The position numbers and the translations under genes are program-made. From assembly GCA_023418505.1 (NCBI GenBank), contig JAEZZR010000015.1, positions 1-64,000 on the forward strand: 64,000 bases of DNA, in the 5' to 3' direction. The notes below the pieces were generated by a model. It did no database searches and was not told the DNA's origin. It saw only the letters and a list, made by a program, of their open reading frames with translations. Positions 52,365 to 60,903 of this stretch are shown here, piece by piece. Numbering within the stretch: position 1 is the first letter of the stretch; each line of letters opens with the position of its first letter. The DNA comes from Actinomycetes bacterium. GTDB lineage: Bacteria; Actinomycetota; Actinomycetes; Mycobacteriales; Mycobacteriaceae.

Positions 52365-53882
52365 GTGATTTCTCTGCAGGACTTCGGCTGGCGCCATGCC
52401 GGCCGCAAGAATCCGGCTTTGCGCGATATTAATTTGACGATCCACCCGGGCGAGAAGGTGCTGCTGCTCGGCGCCTCTGGTTCCGGCAAGTCCACGCTGC
52501 TCGCAGCGATTGCGGGGGTGCTAGGCGACGATTCCGAGGGGCACCAGACCGGTTCGGCGCTTATCGACGGCAACCCCTGCGAGCACACCCGCGGCACCGT
52601 GGGATTGGTGCTGCAGGATCCTGATTCGCAGGTTATTGCCGCTCGTGTGGGCGACGACGTTGCGTTCGGCGCCGAGAACCTGCGCGTGCCTCGCGACGAA
52701 ATCTGGCGCCGGGTACAAGCTGCCTTAGACACCGTGGGGCTGCGCGTGCCACTTGAGCATCCCACGGCACAGCTGTCGGGCGGGCAGAAGCAGCGCCTGG
52801 CGTTGGCTGGGGTGCTCGCGATGGGTGCGAAAGTGATCTGCTTGGACGAACCGACCGCAAACATCGATCCCGACGGCGTCGCCGAAGTTCGTGATGCCGC
52901 CATCGCCGCCGCCGACCGAACTGGCGCCGCACTAGTGGTGGTTGAGCACCGCGTCGACGCCTGGGTAGAGCACGTCGACCGCATCGTGGTTATCGGCGCT
53001 GACGACGACAAACCCGGCGCCACCGTACTGGCAGAAGGCTCGCCCCGGCGCATCTTGAACGATTACCACAGCTTGTTAGAAGCTGCTGGCGTGTGGATTC
53101 CAGGACATCCGCCACAGTTGCCGGAAGCGAAGCACGTCGCCACTTCAAGCCCCGCCGCCGTCACCACCTCAACCCCCGCCGCTATCGCAGCCCACCAATT
53201 GCAGGTCGGCTACACCGGTCCAGTCCACACTCCGATCGACTTACAGATTCATCGCGGCGCGAGCTGTTGCATCGTAGGCCCCAACGGCACCGGCAAATCG
53301 ACGCTGGCACTTACTCTGGGCGGTTTACTAAAACCGATTTCCGGCACCATCGACGCCAGCGGGTTGCTCCCGCGCAGCTGCTCGCAGCCGACTTCCGGGT
53401 GGCGCCACCGTCGTAAAGCAAAAGATCTCGATCCAAACCCGGGACAGTGGTCGTCGAAGGCATTGGCGCAGCGCATCGGCAACGTGTTCCAAGCACCGGA
53501 GCATCAATTTGTGACGCCCACCGTGCGCCAGGAACTAGAGCTCGGCCCGAAGCAAACCGGCGACGAAACCGGATTGGCGCGCGTCGACGAACTCCTGGAA
53601 CTTTTGCGCCTGTCGCACCTGGCTGCGGCGAATCCGTTCACGCTGTCCGGCGGGGAGAAGCGCCGGCTGTCGGTGGCAACGGTGCTTGCGACGGCGCCGG
53701 CCATGCTCATCCTCGACGAGCCCACGTTCGGGCAAGATCGCAACACCTTCGTGGAAGTAGTGACACTGCTGCGCCGCCTGGCCGACGAGCAGGGCACCAC
53801 CGTAGTGTCGATTACGCACGATCCGCTGGTGGTGCAGGCGCTGGGAGATCAGGTGATTGATTTAGGAGCGGCTGCAGCATGA
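52365..53882 (+). CDS. ykoD: ECF transporter double ATPase YkoD
   Basis: Two fused ABC ATPases in 505 residues. The first (about 1-235) has GASGSGKST, LSGGQKQR and CLDEPTANID. The second (about 265-505) has GPNGTGKST, LSGGEKRR and LILDEPTFGQD. It powers uptake through YkoC and YkoE. The start is GTG 52365, 43 bp after ykoE. The stop overlaps ykoC by ATGA. Confidence 0.95.
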   Translation: MISLQDFGWRHAGRKNPALRDINLTIHPGEKVLLLGASGSGKSTLLAAIAGVLGDDSEGHQTGSALIDGNPCEHTRGTVGLVLQDPDSQVIAARVGDDVAFGAENLRVPRDEIWRRVQAALDTVGLRVPLEHPTAQLSGGQKQRLALAGVLAMGAKVICLDEPTANIDPDGVAEVRDAAIAAADRTGAALVVVEHRVDAWVEHVDRIVVIGADDDKPGATVLAEGSPRRILNDYHSLLEAAGVWIPGHPPQLPEAKHVATSSPAAVTTSTPAAIAAHQLQVGYTGPVHTPIDLQIHRGASCCIVGPNGTGKSTLALTLGGLLKPISGTIDASGLLPRSCSQPTSGWRHRRKAKDLDPNPGQWSSKALAQRIGNVFQAPEHQFVTPTVRQELELGPKQTGDETGLARVDELLELLRLSHLAAANPFTLSGGEKRRLSVATVLATAPAMLILDEPTFGQDRNTFVEVVTLLRRLADEQGTTVVSITHDPLVVQALGDQVIDLGAAAA

Positions 53883-54697
53883 CGGTACGGACCTCCACCG
53901 CTCCCTCGTCCATCCCATGCGAGCGACGCGCACCGATTGCCTCGGTGAACCCGGTGTTTCGCATCTTGGGTCTCATTCTCATGACCACGCCGCTGCTGGC
54001 CACTATCGACTGGCTCAGCGCGGCGGTCTCGCTCACCCTGACAGTGCTACTGGCGCCACTATGCGGCGTCGGCCCGGTTCGGTTAGCCCGGCGCGCCTGG
54101 CCGATCCTGCTTGCCGCGCCGATTGCAGGCACCTCGATGCTGCTGTATGGCAATCCGGACGGGCAGATTCATTTCCAGTTCCTGATGGCTACGATCAGCG
54201 ATAATTCCATCCAGCTGGCGATTGCGATTATGTTGCGCGTGCTGGCAATCGGCCTGCCTGCGGTGGTGCTCACCGCCGATATTGATCCCACGCGCCTGGG
54301 CGATGGGTTGGCTCAGGTACTGCGGCTGCCCGCGCGTTTTGTGATTGCGTCGGTGGCAGGGGTGCGCCTGGTGACGCTCTTCCTCGACGACTGGAAAGCC
54401 CTCACCCGCGCGCGCCGGGCACGAGGGTTGGGCGATTCAGGTCGGTTCCGACGCTTTTTCAACCAAGTCTTTGCACTCCTGGTATTTGCTTTACGACGGG
54501 GCTCTAAATTGTCCGTCGCCATGGAAGCTCGCGGCTTCGGGGCTTATACCGGCAAAAACGCCCGTACTTGGGCTAGGCAGTCGCATGTTGGCGTTATCGA
54601 CTGGGTGTTCGTGGCAATCTCTATCGCGATTCCGGCTATTGCTTTGGGCACGGCGGTAGCTTTCGGCACCTTCCGATTCCTCGGCATCGCAAGCTGA
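53879..54697 (+). CDS. ykoC: ECF transporter T component YkoC
   Basis: Coupling membrane subunit, 272 residues, with about five helices. The EcfT motifs with Ala-Arg-Gly cores appear as RARRARGLGD and AMEARGFGAY. These helices transmit ATPase movement to the S component. It starts at ATG 53879 inside the ykoD stop, and its own stop overlaps the next gene (TGATG). Confidence 0.93.
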   Translation: MTVRTSTAPSSIPCERRAPIASVNPVFRILGLILMTTPLLATIDWLSAAVSLTLTVLLAPLCGVGPVRLARRAWPILLAAPIAGTSMLLYGNPDGQIHFQFLMATISDNSIQLAIAIMLRVLAIGLPAVVLTADIDPTRLGDGLAQVLRLPARFVIASVAGVRLVTLFLDDWKALTRARRARGLGDSGRFRRFFNQVFALLVFALRRGSKLSVAMEARGFGAYTGKNARTWARQSHVGVIDWVFVAISIAIPAIALGTAVAFGTFRFLGIAS

Positions 54698-55623
54698 TGC
54701 GCGGGACTGGCTGGCTGCAGCATACTCGGCTGCAGCATACTGGGCGTGTGCAGCCCCGAACCATCGCCAACTCTGCTACTGCCACCACAGCCTTCGGGTG
54801 TGCCTTCGGATCGTTGCTGATCTATAGCGGGATCCGCACGCGTCTCGATCCGATGATGCGCCCGCCAAAACTGCCACAGCGGCGCCCACCGTGGTGGGGA
54901 CTAGTTGGCGCCGGCGTGGGGTGGTGCGCCGCTAGTTTGGTGTGTGCCTCGCGGTCGCGGCTTGGCAGCGTCGCGTTTGCTCTGCCGGGTGCAGCGCTGG
55001 TGCCCTTCGAAGCTGCGCGCTATGTCAGCGCCAAGAGGTTGCGCCGGCTACCGAGCAAGCCAGAATTTCCTCCCGGCGCCATCATCGTCCTGGGGTGCGC
55101 CTTAAGGAATAATCGGCCTTCTCTGCTGCTGCGCCTGCGCCTGGAACGACTCGCCGAATGGCACCGTAACAGCCCCGGATTTCAAGATTGGGTCATTGTT
55201 ACTTGCGGCGGGATCGGTGAAGACCACAACCCGAATTTCACCGAAGCTCCAGACTCTGAAGCAGCCGTAATGGCCCGGTGGTTGCGTGAACAGGGGATCA
55301 AAAACCGAATCTTGCTCGAAGATCAGTCCACGAACACCGTGGAAAATCTCACCAATGCGCTGGCTCTTCTACAGCCGGCGATTGAAAGCAGCCCGCGTAG
55401 CAGCGCTACATCCTCGCAGGTTCCCATCATCGTCGTTACCAGCGACTTTCATGTGCTTCGCGTCCGCGGCTTGGTGGCTGGTTTCAACCAGGCTCGGTGG
55501 TATGTCACCGGTGCTCGTACGCCGGCGCGCTTCTGGGCAACGTCGATCTTGCGGGAGTTTTTAGCCCAGGGGCCATTCTGGATTGGCCAGTGGCGCAAGA
55601 AGCGGGTGGGTATTCGTCGTTAG
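54697..55623 (+). CDS. YdcF/SanA-like DUF218 protein
   Basis: A 308-residue protein with two N-terminal membrane segments (about 28-45 and 67-88) and a DUF218 domain from IIVLGCALRNNRPSLLLRLRLE to VVTSDFHVLRVRG. Related proteins act in envelope precursor metabolism (ElyC, SanA) or are unassigned. ATG 54697 overlaps the ykoC stop. Residues 6-16 come from a 15-bp duplication (54715-54744). A later start cannot be ruled out. Confidence 0.85.
   Translation: MRGTGWLQHTRLQHTGRVQPRTIANSATATTAFGCAFGSLLIYSGIRTRLDPMMRPPKLPQRRPPWWGLVGAGVGWCAASLVCASRSRLGSVAFALPGAALVPFEAARYVSAKRLRRLPSKPEFPPGAIIVLGCALRNNRPSLLLRLRLERLAEWHRNSPGFQDWVIVTCGGIGEDHNPNFTEAPDSEAAVMARWLREQGIKNRILLEDQSTNTVENLTNALALLQPAIESSPRSSATSSQVPIIVVTSDFHVLRVRGLVAGFNQARWYVTGARTPARFWATSILREFLAQGPFWIGQWRKKRVGIRR
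54715..54744 (+). repeat. 15-bp tandem duplication at the start of the YdcF-like gene
   Basis: CTGCAGCATACTCGG (54715-54729) is followed by a copy with one change (54730-54744), encoding LQHTR and LQHTG. Confidence 0.85.
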
Positions 55624-55673
55624 CTAAATGTGCCCTCAACAGTCCTTTGTGAGTGTGGCCACATTGCCGCCCA

Positions 55674-55701
55674 TTCATGTCTAGAATTAGTTGCATATAT
55701 T
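55674..55701 (+). promoter_or_regulatory. Possible promoter of the acyl-CoA dehydrogenase gene, next to a palindrome
   Basis: TTCATG (55674-55679) and TATATT (55696-55701) are spaced 16 bp. TGTGGCCACA (55654-55663) just upstream is a perfect palindrome. Both are weak evidence. Confidence 0.35.
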
Positions 55702-55745
55702 GTCCAGCAACAAGAGAAACCCAACTTAGATGGAGAGTGCTTCTC

Positions 55746-56933
55746 ATGGCATTAACCCCAGGATTCGACCTGTTCCAACTTCCGGAAGAACACCAGGAAC
55801 TGCGGTCGGTGATCCGTGATCTTGCCGAAAGCCAGATCGCGCCGTACGCCGCCGATGTCGACGAAAAAGAGCGCTTCCCCGAAGAGGCCTTGAAGGCATT
55901 GAATGAATCCGGCTTCAATGCTATTCACGTACCAGAAGAATTTGGTGGTCAGGGCGCGGACTCCGTCGCTGCGTGCATCGTGATCGAGGAAGTCGCGCGT
56001 GTGTGTGGTTCCTCGTCGCTGATTCCTGCGGTGAACAAGCTGGGCACGATGGGGCTGATTTTGAAGGGCTCCGACGAGCTGAAGCAGCAGGTGCTACCAG
56101 AAATCGCCGAAGGCAAGATGGCCTCCTACGCGTTGACCGAGCGTGGCGCCGGCTCCGATGCGGGCGCCATGAAGACCCGCGCCGTCCGCGACGGTGACGA
56201 TTGGGTGCTCAATGGCTCCAAGTGCTTCATCACCAACGGCGGCAAGTCCACCTGGTACACGGTGATGGCCGTGACCGATCCGGAAAAGGGCGCCAACGGC
56301 ATCTCCGCGTTCATGGTGCATAAGGACGACGAGGGATTCCGCGTCGGTGGCCTGGAGCACAAGATGGGCATCAAGGGCTCGCCAACCGCTGAGCTCTACT
56401 TCGAGGATTGCCGCGTCCCTGGCGACCGCATGATTGGCGAAGAGGGCACCGGGTTCAAGACCGCCCTCGAGACCCTCGACCACACCCGCCCAACCATCGG
56501 CGCGCAGGCATTGGGTATTGCTCAGGGTGCTTACGACGCTGCAGTTCAGTACGTCCTCGAGCGTGAGCAGTTCGGCAAGCCAGTTGCTGCATTCCAGAAC
56601 ACCCAGTTCATGCTGGCTGATATGCGCATGAAGATCGAAGCAGCCCGCTTGATGGTGTACACCGCGGCCGCTAACGCCGAGCGAGGTGTGGCCGACGGTG
56701 GCGGCAAGCTTGGTTTGATGGCCGCATCTGCGAAGACCTTCGCCTCTGACATTGCGATGGAAGTAACCAACGACGCTGTTCAGCTGTTCGGCGGCTACGG
56801 CTACACTCGCGACTTCCCAGTGGAGCGCATGATGCGTGATGCCAAGATCTGCCAGATCTACGAGGGCACCAACCAGATCTGCCGCCTGGTTGCCGGCCGC
56901 CAGATCCTGCAAGAAGGCAAGAAGCAGCGCTAG
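55746..56933 (+). CDS. Acyl-CoA dehydrogenase
   Basis: FAD enzyme of fatty-acid or branched-chain acyl-CoA oxidation. It has 395 residues from ATG 55746 (GGAGAG upstream), the usual length. Landmarks are YALTERGAGSDAGAMKT, CFITNGG, EREQFGKP, FGGYGYTRDFPVERMMRD and IYEGTNQI, with E373 as the likely catalytic base. Chain-length preference cannot be set. The downstream Nudix gene is only 21 bp away. Confidence 0.95.
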   Translation: MALTPGFDLFQLPEEHQELRSVIRDLAESQIAPYAADVDEKERFPEEALKALNESGFNAIHVPEEFGGQGADSVAACIVIEEVARVCGSSSLIPAVNKLGTMGLILKGSDELKQQVLPEIAEGKMASYALTERGAGSDAGAMKTRAVRDGDDWVLNGSKCFITNGGKSTWYTVMAVTDPEKGANGISAFMVHKDDEGFRVGGLEHKMGIKGSPTAELYFEDCRVPGDRMIGEEGTGFKTALETLDHTRPTIGAQALGIAQGAYDAAVQYVLEREQFGKPVAAFQNTQFMLADMRMKIEAARLMVYTAAANAERGVADGGGKLGLMAASAKTFASDIAMEVTNDAVQLFGGYGYTRDFPVERMMRDAKICQIYEGTNQICRLVAGRQILQEGKKQR

Positions 56934-56954
56934 TGCTGCTAGGGATTGCAGGAT

Positions 56955-57494
56955 ATGCCTACTCCTGATTTCATCGTTGCGATGCGCGAGCAGCTGGGAA
57001 ACCGCGAGCTGTGGTTTTCTGGCGTCACCGCGATTGTGTTGAAGCCTGCGCCGAAGGATGCCCCTATCTGGGTTGTGCCTGAGGTGCTCCTTGTGCAGCG
57101 CGCCGATAACAAACAGTGGACCCCAGTAACGGGCATCGTGGATCCGGGCGAGGAACCCCACGAGGCCGCGCTCCGCGAGATCAAGGAAGAAACCGGGCTC
57201 GACGCATCCGTGGCTGCGTTGCTGGGAGTGGGCAAGGTCGGTCCCGTTACCTATCCCAACGGGGATATCGCCGGCTACTACGACACTGCATTCCGTTGCA
57301 CGGTGGATGCCGATGCGCAGCCGTATGTAGCTGACGACGAATCAGTTGCCGTCGGCTGGTTTCCAATCAGTGGCCTGCCGCCGTTGCAGCCGCGCTTTCG
57401 CCTGCTGATCGGCGACGCTGCGGCAGAAATGAACCAGCCGCTCGGCTTCCAACCACGCATGGGGTACGTGAAGCGGGAACAGCGCGGGCGCTAA
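56955..57494 (+). CDS. Nudix hydrolase
   Basis: A 179-residue pyrophosphohydrolase. The Nudix box GIVDPGEEPHEAALREIKEETGLDA fits GX5EX7REUXEEXGU exactly. The substrate is unknown; it could be a nucleotide or a CoA derivative, given the neighbour. ATG 56955 is preferred to TTG 56946. The last 4 bases overlap the sirtuin gene on the other strand. Confidence 0.92.
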   Translation: MPTPDFIVAMREQLGNRELWFSGVTAIVLKPAPKDAPIWVVPEVLLVQRADNKQWTPVTGIVDPGEEPHEAALREIKEETGLDASVAALLGVGKVGPVTYPNGDIAGYYDTAFRCTVDADAQPYVADDESVAVGWFPISGLPPLQPRFRLLIGDAAAEMNQPLGFQPRMGYVKREQRGR

Positions 57495-58315
57495 TCGGCG
57501 GACTCTAGTGCCGCTACGAGTTCGGGCAGCGCCGCACCCGCTTTTTGTTCGATGTGGTGCGTGACGTATGGCGTGAGCTGTGTGGGTTCGGGGGAAATCT
57601 CTAGCACGGGTACACCGGCGTCTAGTGCTGCTAGTGGCAGTCCGGCGGCCGGATAAACCACCCCAGAGGTACCAATGACCACCATGAGATCAGCACTGAT
57701 GGCTCGGTGTTCGGCCTCTGCCCACGCTTGCTCTGGCAACATCTCACCAAACCACACCACACCCGGGCGGATGTTGCCTCGTGAGCATTTTTGGCACCGG
57801 GGTGGGGCGAGTACCTCGACTTCTTGCTCGGGTGGTGTGGGTGTCGGCGCCGGGGCATCGCACCGGTCGCACCGGAACGCGAAAAGGCTGCCATGCAGAT
57901 GAGCCACATTGCTGCTGCCAGCACGTTCGTGCAGATCATCCACGTTTTGGGTGGTCACGTGCCCCCAAGAATAATTGCCGCGCCGGCTAGTGGAATCGGC
58001 GGGGCTAGTGGAATCGCTACCAGCATCGTTAAGCCTCGCTGCCCATTGTGCGATCGCGACATGTGCCGGGTTTGGCTTCGCCTGCTGTATGCGTGCGAGC
58101 CGCCATAGGTACCACGGCCAGATGCGCGACGGATCCCGTCGCCAAGCATTAATATCCGCCATCGCAATGGGATCGACGTGGGACCAAAGCCCAGTTTCGG
58201 CGTCGCGGAACGTAGCCAGCCCACTTTCTGCCGAGACGCCCGCTCCCGTGAAAAACGCCACCCGGCGCGCGCCGCGAGCCAGCTGAACTATTGTGCTGTC
58301 TATCGTGTTCGCCAT
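57491..58315 (-). CDS. NAD-dependent protein deacylase, SIR2 class III (SIRT5/CobB-like)
   Basis: Removes acyl groups from lysine using NAD. The NAD motifs are GAGVSAESG (24-32) and TQNVDDLH (122-129), the catalytic His is H141 in HLHGS, and the zinc cysteines are C149, C152, C174 and C177. Y69 and R72 (YLWR) match the Tyr-x-x-Arg pair that selects succinyl or malonyl lysine in SIRT5 and CobB. A Ser/Asp insert (about 97-113) comes from an 18-bp repeat. It is 274 residues from ATG 58315. It is convergent with the Nudix gene. Confidence 0.93.
   Translation of the reverse strand: MANTIDSTIVQLARGARRVAFFTGAGVSAESGLATFRDAETGLWSHVDPIAMADINAWRRDPSRIWPWYLWRLARIQQAKPNPAHVAIAQWAARLNDAGSDSTSPADSTSRRGNYSWGHVTTQNVDDLHERAGSSNVAHLHGSLFAFRCDRCDAPAPTPTPPEQEVEVLAPPRCQKCSRGNIRPGVVWFGEMLPEQAWAEAEHRAISADLMVVIGTSGVVYPAAGLPLAALDAGVPVLEISPEPTQLTPYVTHHIEQKAGAALPELVAALESAD
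57985..58015 (-). repeat. 18-bp period repeat in the sirtuin gene
   Basis: GGCTAGTGGAATC occurs at 57985-57997 and 58003-58015 on the plus strand. On the coding strand it gives DSTS repeats in a loop before the NAD motif. Confidence 0.8.
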
Positions 58316-58324
58316 AGTGTCCTC

Positions 58325-58377
58325 ACCGTGCTGTCGTGCTGCTGTGCTGTAGTGTTGCCGTGCTGCTGTGCTGCCGA
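58325..58377. repeat. CTG-rich repeat between the membrane gene and sir2
   Basis: CGTGCTGCTGTGCTG occurs exactly at 58335-58349 and 58359-58373, within a longer CTG/TGC-rich stretch that fills most of the short spacer. Confidence 0.75.
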
Positions 58378-58935
58378 CTACTGCTGGAAGAATTCGCGGT
58401 TGCGATCGCCGCGGAAAGCTAGCACCGAGCCCGCCGTTGCCATCGACGAAGCAATCGCCACCAGCGCCGCGATCAGAATTTCGATCACCGCTTCAGACGC
58501 ATTACCCGACGCAACGGTTCCAAATACTCCAACCAGGTTAAATAGCGCATTGATCACAAAGATCGCCGCCAAAACCGTAAGGATCATGCGCGCGCCAGCA
58601 TTGCCCTGCAACAGCTTCGGGGCAACGAACCAGCAGAAACCCGCCACCAGTGCTTGGGCGAGCGTGGCAGCAATCAAACTGAAGATAATGCCGCCACGAA
58701 CCTCGTCTGGGGTGGCGTCGATCTGCTCTGCTGCAGCCGTAACTGTGGCATCCAGGCGCAGCACCGCGCCCACAACTGTTAATAGCAGCGCAGGCACATA
58801 AACCATCACTGCAAGCCGCCACCAACGAAACGCAGCCGCGGCGTACGCCGGCACGCCGGCCTGTTTCATCAAAGCGGAAATCCGCTCGCGTTTTGCAGCG
58901 CGGTTGTTTGAGGATTCGTTGTGTGACTTGCTCAT
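58378..58935 (-). CDS. Four-helix membrane protein of unknown function
   Basis: A 185-residue protein from ATG 58935. The N-terminal ~30 residues are basic and hydrophilic, followed by four membrane segments (about 42-60, 83-103, 115-137 and 147-170) and a short charged end. There is no motif I recognise. It lies just upstream of sir2 on the same strand with only a repeat-filled spacer, so the two may share a transcript. Confidence 0.75.
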   Translation of the reverse strand: MSKSHNESSNNRAAKRERISALMKQAGVPAYAAAAFRWWRLAVMVYVPALLLTVVGAVLRLDATVTAAAEQIDATPDEVRGGIIFSLIAATLAQALVAGFCWFVAPKLLQGNAGARMILTVLAAIFVINALFNLVGVFGTVASGNASEAVIEILIAALVAIASSMATAGSVLAFRGDRNREFFQQ

Positions 58936-58980
58936 AAACAACCAGCGTAGCGGGAATTACAAGGTGAGGCTGGAAACGAG

Positions 58981-59583
58981 CTACACCGCCGACGCACGGT
59001 GCGGATCCGCCTTGTCTACCCCTTGCGTCTGCCAGAGCGCCTCTAGCTCTGCGACACCTTTTGCCCGCGCGAGCGCAAACTCATTCGTCGTTGCCGGCAC
59101 CAGCTGCAGGAAATCAATAGTGTTCCCGGCAGCAGAGCCCGCTGAAATCGCCACCGCAGGAATCCCAGAATCCACAATCACGAAACCCGTGAAGCGCGAA
59201 TCCGCCCACAGCGGAGCACCAAAGTCCAGCAACGCACCGCGCTGCAACACAAGACCTTCGATAGTAGGCGACGCCGCAACCATAGCCAGCGGCCGGATCA
59301 CCTCGTCAAGACCACCTTTAACCGGCAGAATCAGCTCCGCCCGCGGGCCATTATCAAGATCCAGCACCATCGCATTGGGATCCTGCATCGGTTCCGCTGA
59401 ACACCCCAGCGTGACATAAGTGACAATCCCATCCCCATCGGGGCCGAAGCGCAGCAAACTCATCGGGTTCGCACCTAGGAACGTCAGCTGCGCTTGGGCG
59501 GGCGATTGTTCTTCAAAATAGCCACACAGCTGGCTTTTTGCGGCATCTAAGGCAGGTTCGCGAGCAGGATTCACGTAATTCAC
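58981..59583 (-). CDS. SUFU (suppressor of fused) domain protein
   Basis: A 200-residue protein. The second half, with GNTIDFLQLVPATTNEFALARAKGVAELEALW and a DPHR end, fits the bacterial SUFU domain. The role of this domain in bacteria is unknown; it has been linked to polymorphic toxin immunity in some families, but no toxin gene is seen here. ATG 59583 is 19 bp after the DUF402 stop, so both are probably one transcript. Confidence 0.75.
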   Translation of the reverse strand: MNYVNPAREPALDAAKSQLCGYFEEQSPAQAQLTFLGANPMSLLRFGPDGDGIVTYVTLGCSAEPMQDPNAMVLDLDNGPRAELILPVKGGLDEVIRPLAMVAASPTIEGLVLQRGALLDFGAPLWADSRFTGFVIVDSGIPAVAISAGSAAGNTIDFLQLVPATTNEFALARAKGVAELEALWQTQGVDKADPHRASAV

Positions 59584-59602
59584 CTTACCGGCGCAACACC
59601 AG

Positions 59603-60175
59603 CTACTCTGCCGCTGCCATCAAAGTCACGTCCGTTTGCCACTCGATCGGGATGCCTTCCGAGCGCAGCCACGCATCGATTGGGTTTCCCGCGCCGCTGC
59701 CCGCACGTGCCTGCATCCCGGATATTCCCGCTACCGCCTCTAACGTCACATTCATGGCAAAGGTGCTATCTTGCGACGAAATTAACCCCGCAGCGGTAGC
59801 TTCCGCCAGTTCATCCGTATCTTCCACCACTATTTCGCCATCAGGGCGCTGCACGATATCAAGGTATAGATCTTTCGTGCGCCAGCTGTGCTCGTCGTAA
59901 GCAATAGTGGCAACGTCGAGATACCGGATGTGCTCGGTGGGTGCGTCTTCTCTGAAGTGATAGATATTGGCGCGCAAGCCAAGATGGGGGATGAGGTAGG
60001 TCTGTAGGTAGCCGAACTTCGGGTGATCCATGCCACGAGCCATATAAAGCACCGACCCGCCCTCGGTTTCGAAAACAGAAAACCTGTCTACCTGGCGGTG
60101 GAAACCTTTGGGATCCACGTTAATCCAGGTAGACAGGTTGAAAGTTTCGGTCTTCGGCGCGTACATAGGCTTCAA
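59603..60175 (-). CDS. DUF402 (FomD-like) protein
   Basis: A 190-residue protein with the DUF402 signature around residues 70-130: TIAYDEHSWRTKDLYLDIVQRPDGEIVVEDTDELAEA. Characterised relatives are nucleoside di- or triphosphatases. A short leader (residues 1-25) is followed by a small beta barrel. ATG 60175 is used. It lies between the secreted Rv1157c-like gene and the SUFU gene on the same strand. Confidence 0.85.
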   Translation of the reverse strand: MKPMYAPKTETFNLSTWINVDPKGFHRQVDRFSVFETEGGSVLYMARGMDHPKFGYLQTYLIPHLGLRANIYHFREDAPTEHIRYLDVATIAYDEHSWRTKDLYLDIVQRPDGEIVVEDTDELAEATAAGLISSQDSTFAMNVTLEAVAGISGMQARAGSGAGNPIDAWLRSEGIPIEWQTDVTLMAAAE

Positions 60176-60219
60176 GCCTACGTGGGATTAAAACCGGCGT
60201 GGGAATTATCCCGTGCGCG

Positions 60220-60903
60220 TTAGATACCCAAGCCCACTGGGAACACGCCCGCGGTTGGGGTGTAGTTGCAGTCAGCTGGGCCAGTTTCCTCGTTAGCGGT
60301 AAAGCCACCTTCCAGGAAGGCCACCACAACGCCCTTACCGGTGTTCGCAACGCCGTTCACGGTGCCAGGGCCTTCGGGGTTAACGCCGGTGTAGCCGAGC
60401 TCGGTGGTGCCGAACTTCGCATTAGCTGCGTTCACCCAGTGCACCTTCACCGAGGTGTTCTGCTGCGGAGCCACACCAGAGGTGCCCAGGCCGGTGAAGA
60501 CGAAGCCCAGCTGGTCTGCTGGCACGCCTGGCAGCGGCAGCGGAGCAGGACCTGGAACCGCGGTTGCCAGGCCGAAGGAACGGGATTCACCGCGGATGCA
60601 CTTGTCAGCAACGGTTGGGATCAAGAACTGGTTGGTACGAGGTGCGTTTTCTGGAACCTCGAAGCCTGGCTCGGAGTCGCCCTCGCCGGTGAGGAAGTCC
60701 AGAGCGCGGTTAATGCCATTGCGCACATCCTCAGGCACGCCTGGCTGATTTACGATGTTGCGCACGGTGTCGTAAACATTTGCTTGCTCGATGACGTCCA
60801 ACGAAGGGGAAGCGCTAGCCGCTGGAGCCGCGCCACCAACGAGAAGCATGGAAGCACCGAGTGCTGCTGCGGTGCGGCGGAAGAAGGTAGAACGATTAGC
60901 CAC
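60220..60903 (-). CDS. Secreted Rv1157c-like protein
   Basis: A 227-residue protein with a signal peptide (RRTAAALGASMLLVGGAAPAASASP, cleavage near 32). The mature part has a short helical start and a beta-rich Gly/Pro region with two cysteines (in DKCIRGES and ADCNYTP), which could form a disulfide. Position beside typA and DUF402 matches the mycobacterial Rv1157c region, which is the basis of the name. The function is unknown. Confidence 0.8.
   Translation of the reverse strand: MANRSTFFRRTAAALGASMLLVGGAAPAASASPSLDVIEQANVYDTVRNIVNQPGVPEDVRNGINRALDFLTGEGDSEPGFEVPENAPRTNQFLIPTVADKCIRGESRSFGLATAVPGPAPLPLPGVPADQLGFVFTGLGTSGVAPQQNTSVKVHWVNAANAKFGTTELGYTGVNPEGPGTVNGVANTGKGVVVAFLEGGFTANEETGPADCNYTPTAGVFPVGLGI

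Noticed and set aside
56094..57161. Open frame antisense to the acyl-CoA dehydrogenase
   Set aside because: It runs across two well-supported genes and has no domain-like sequence.
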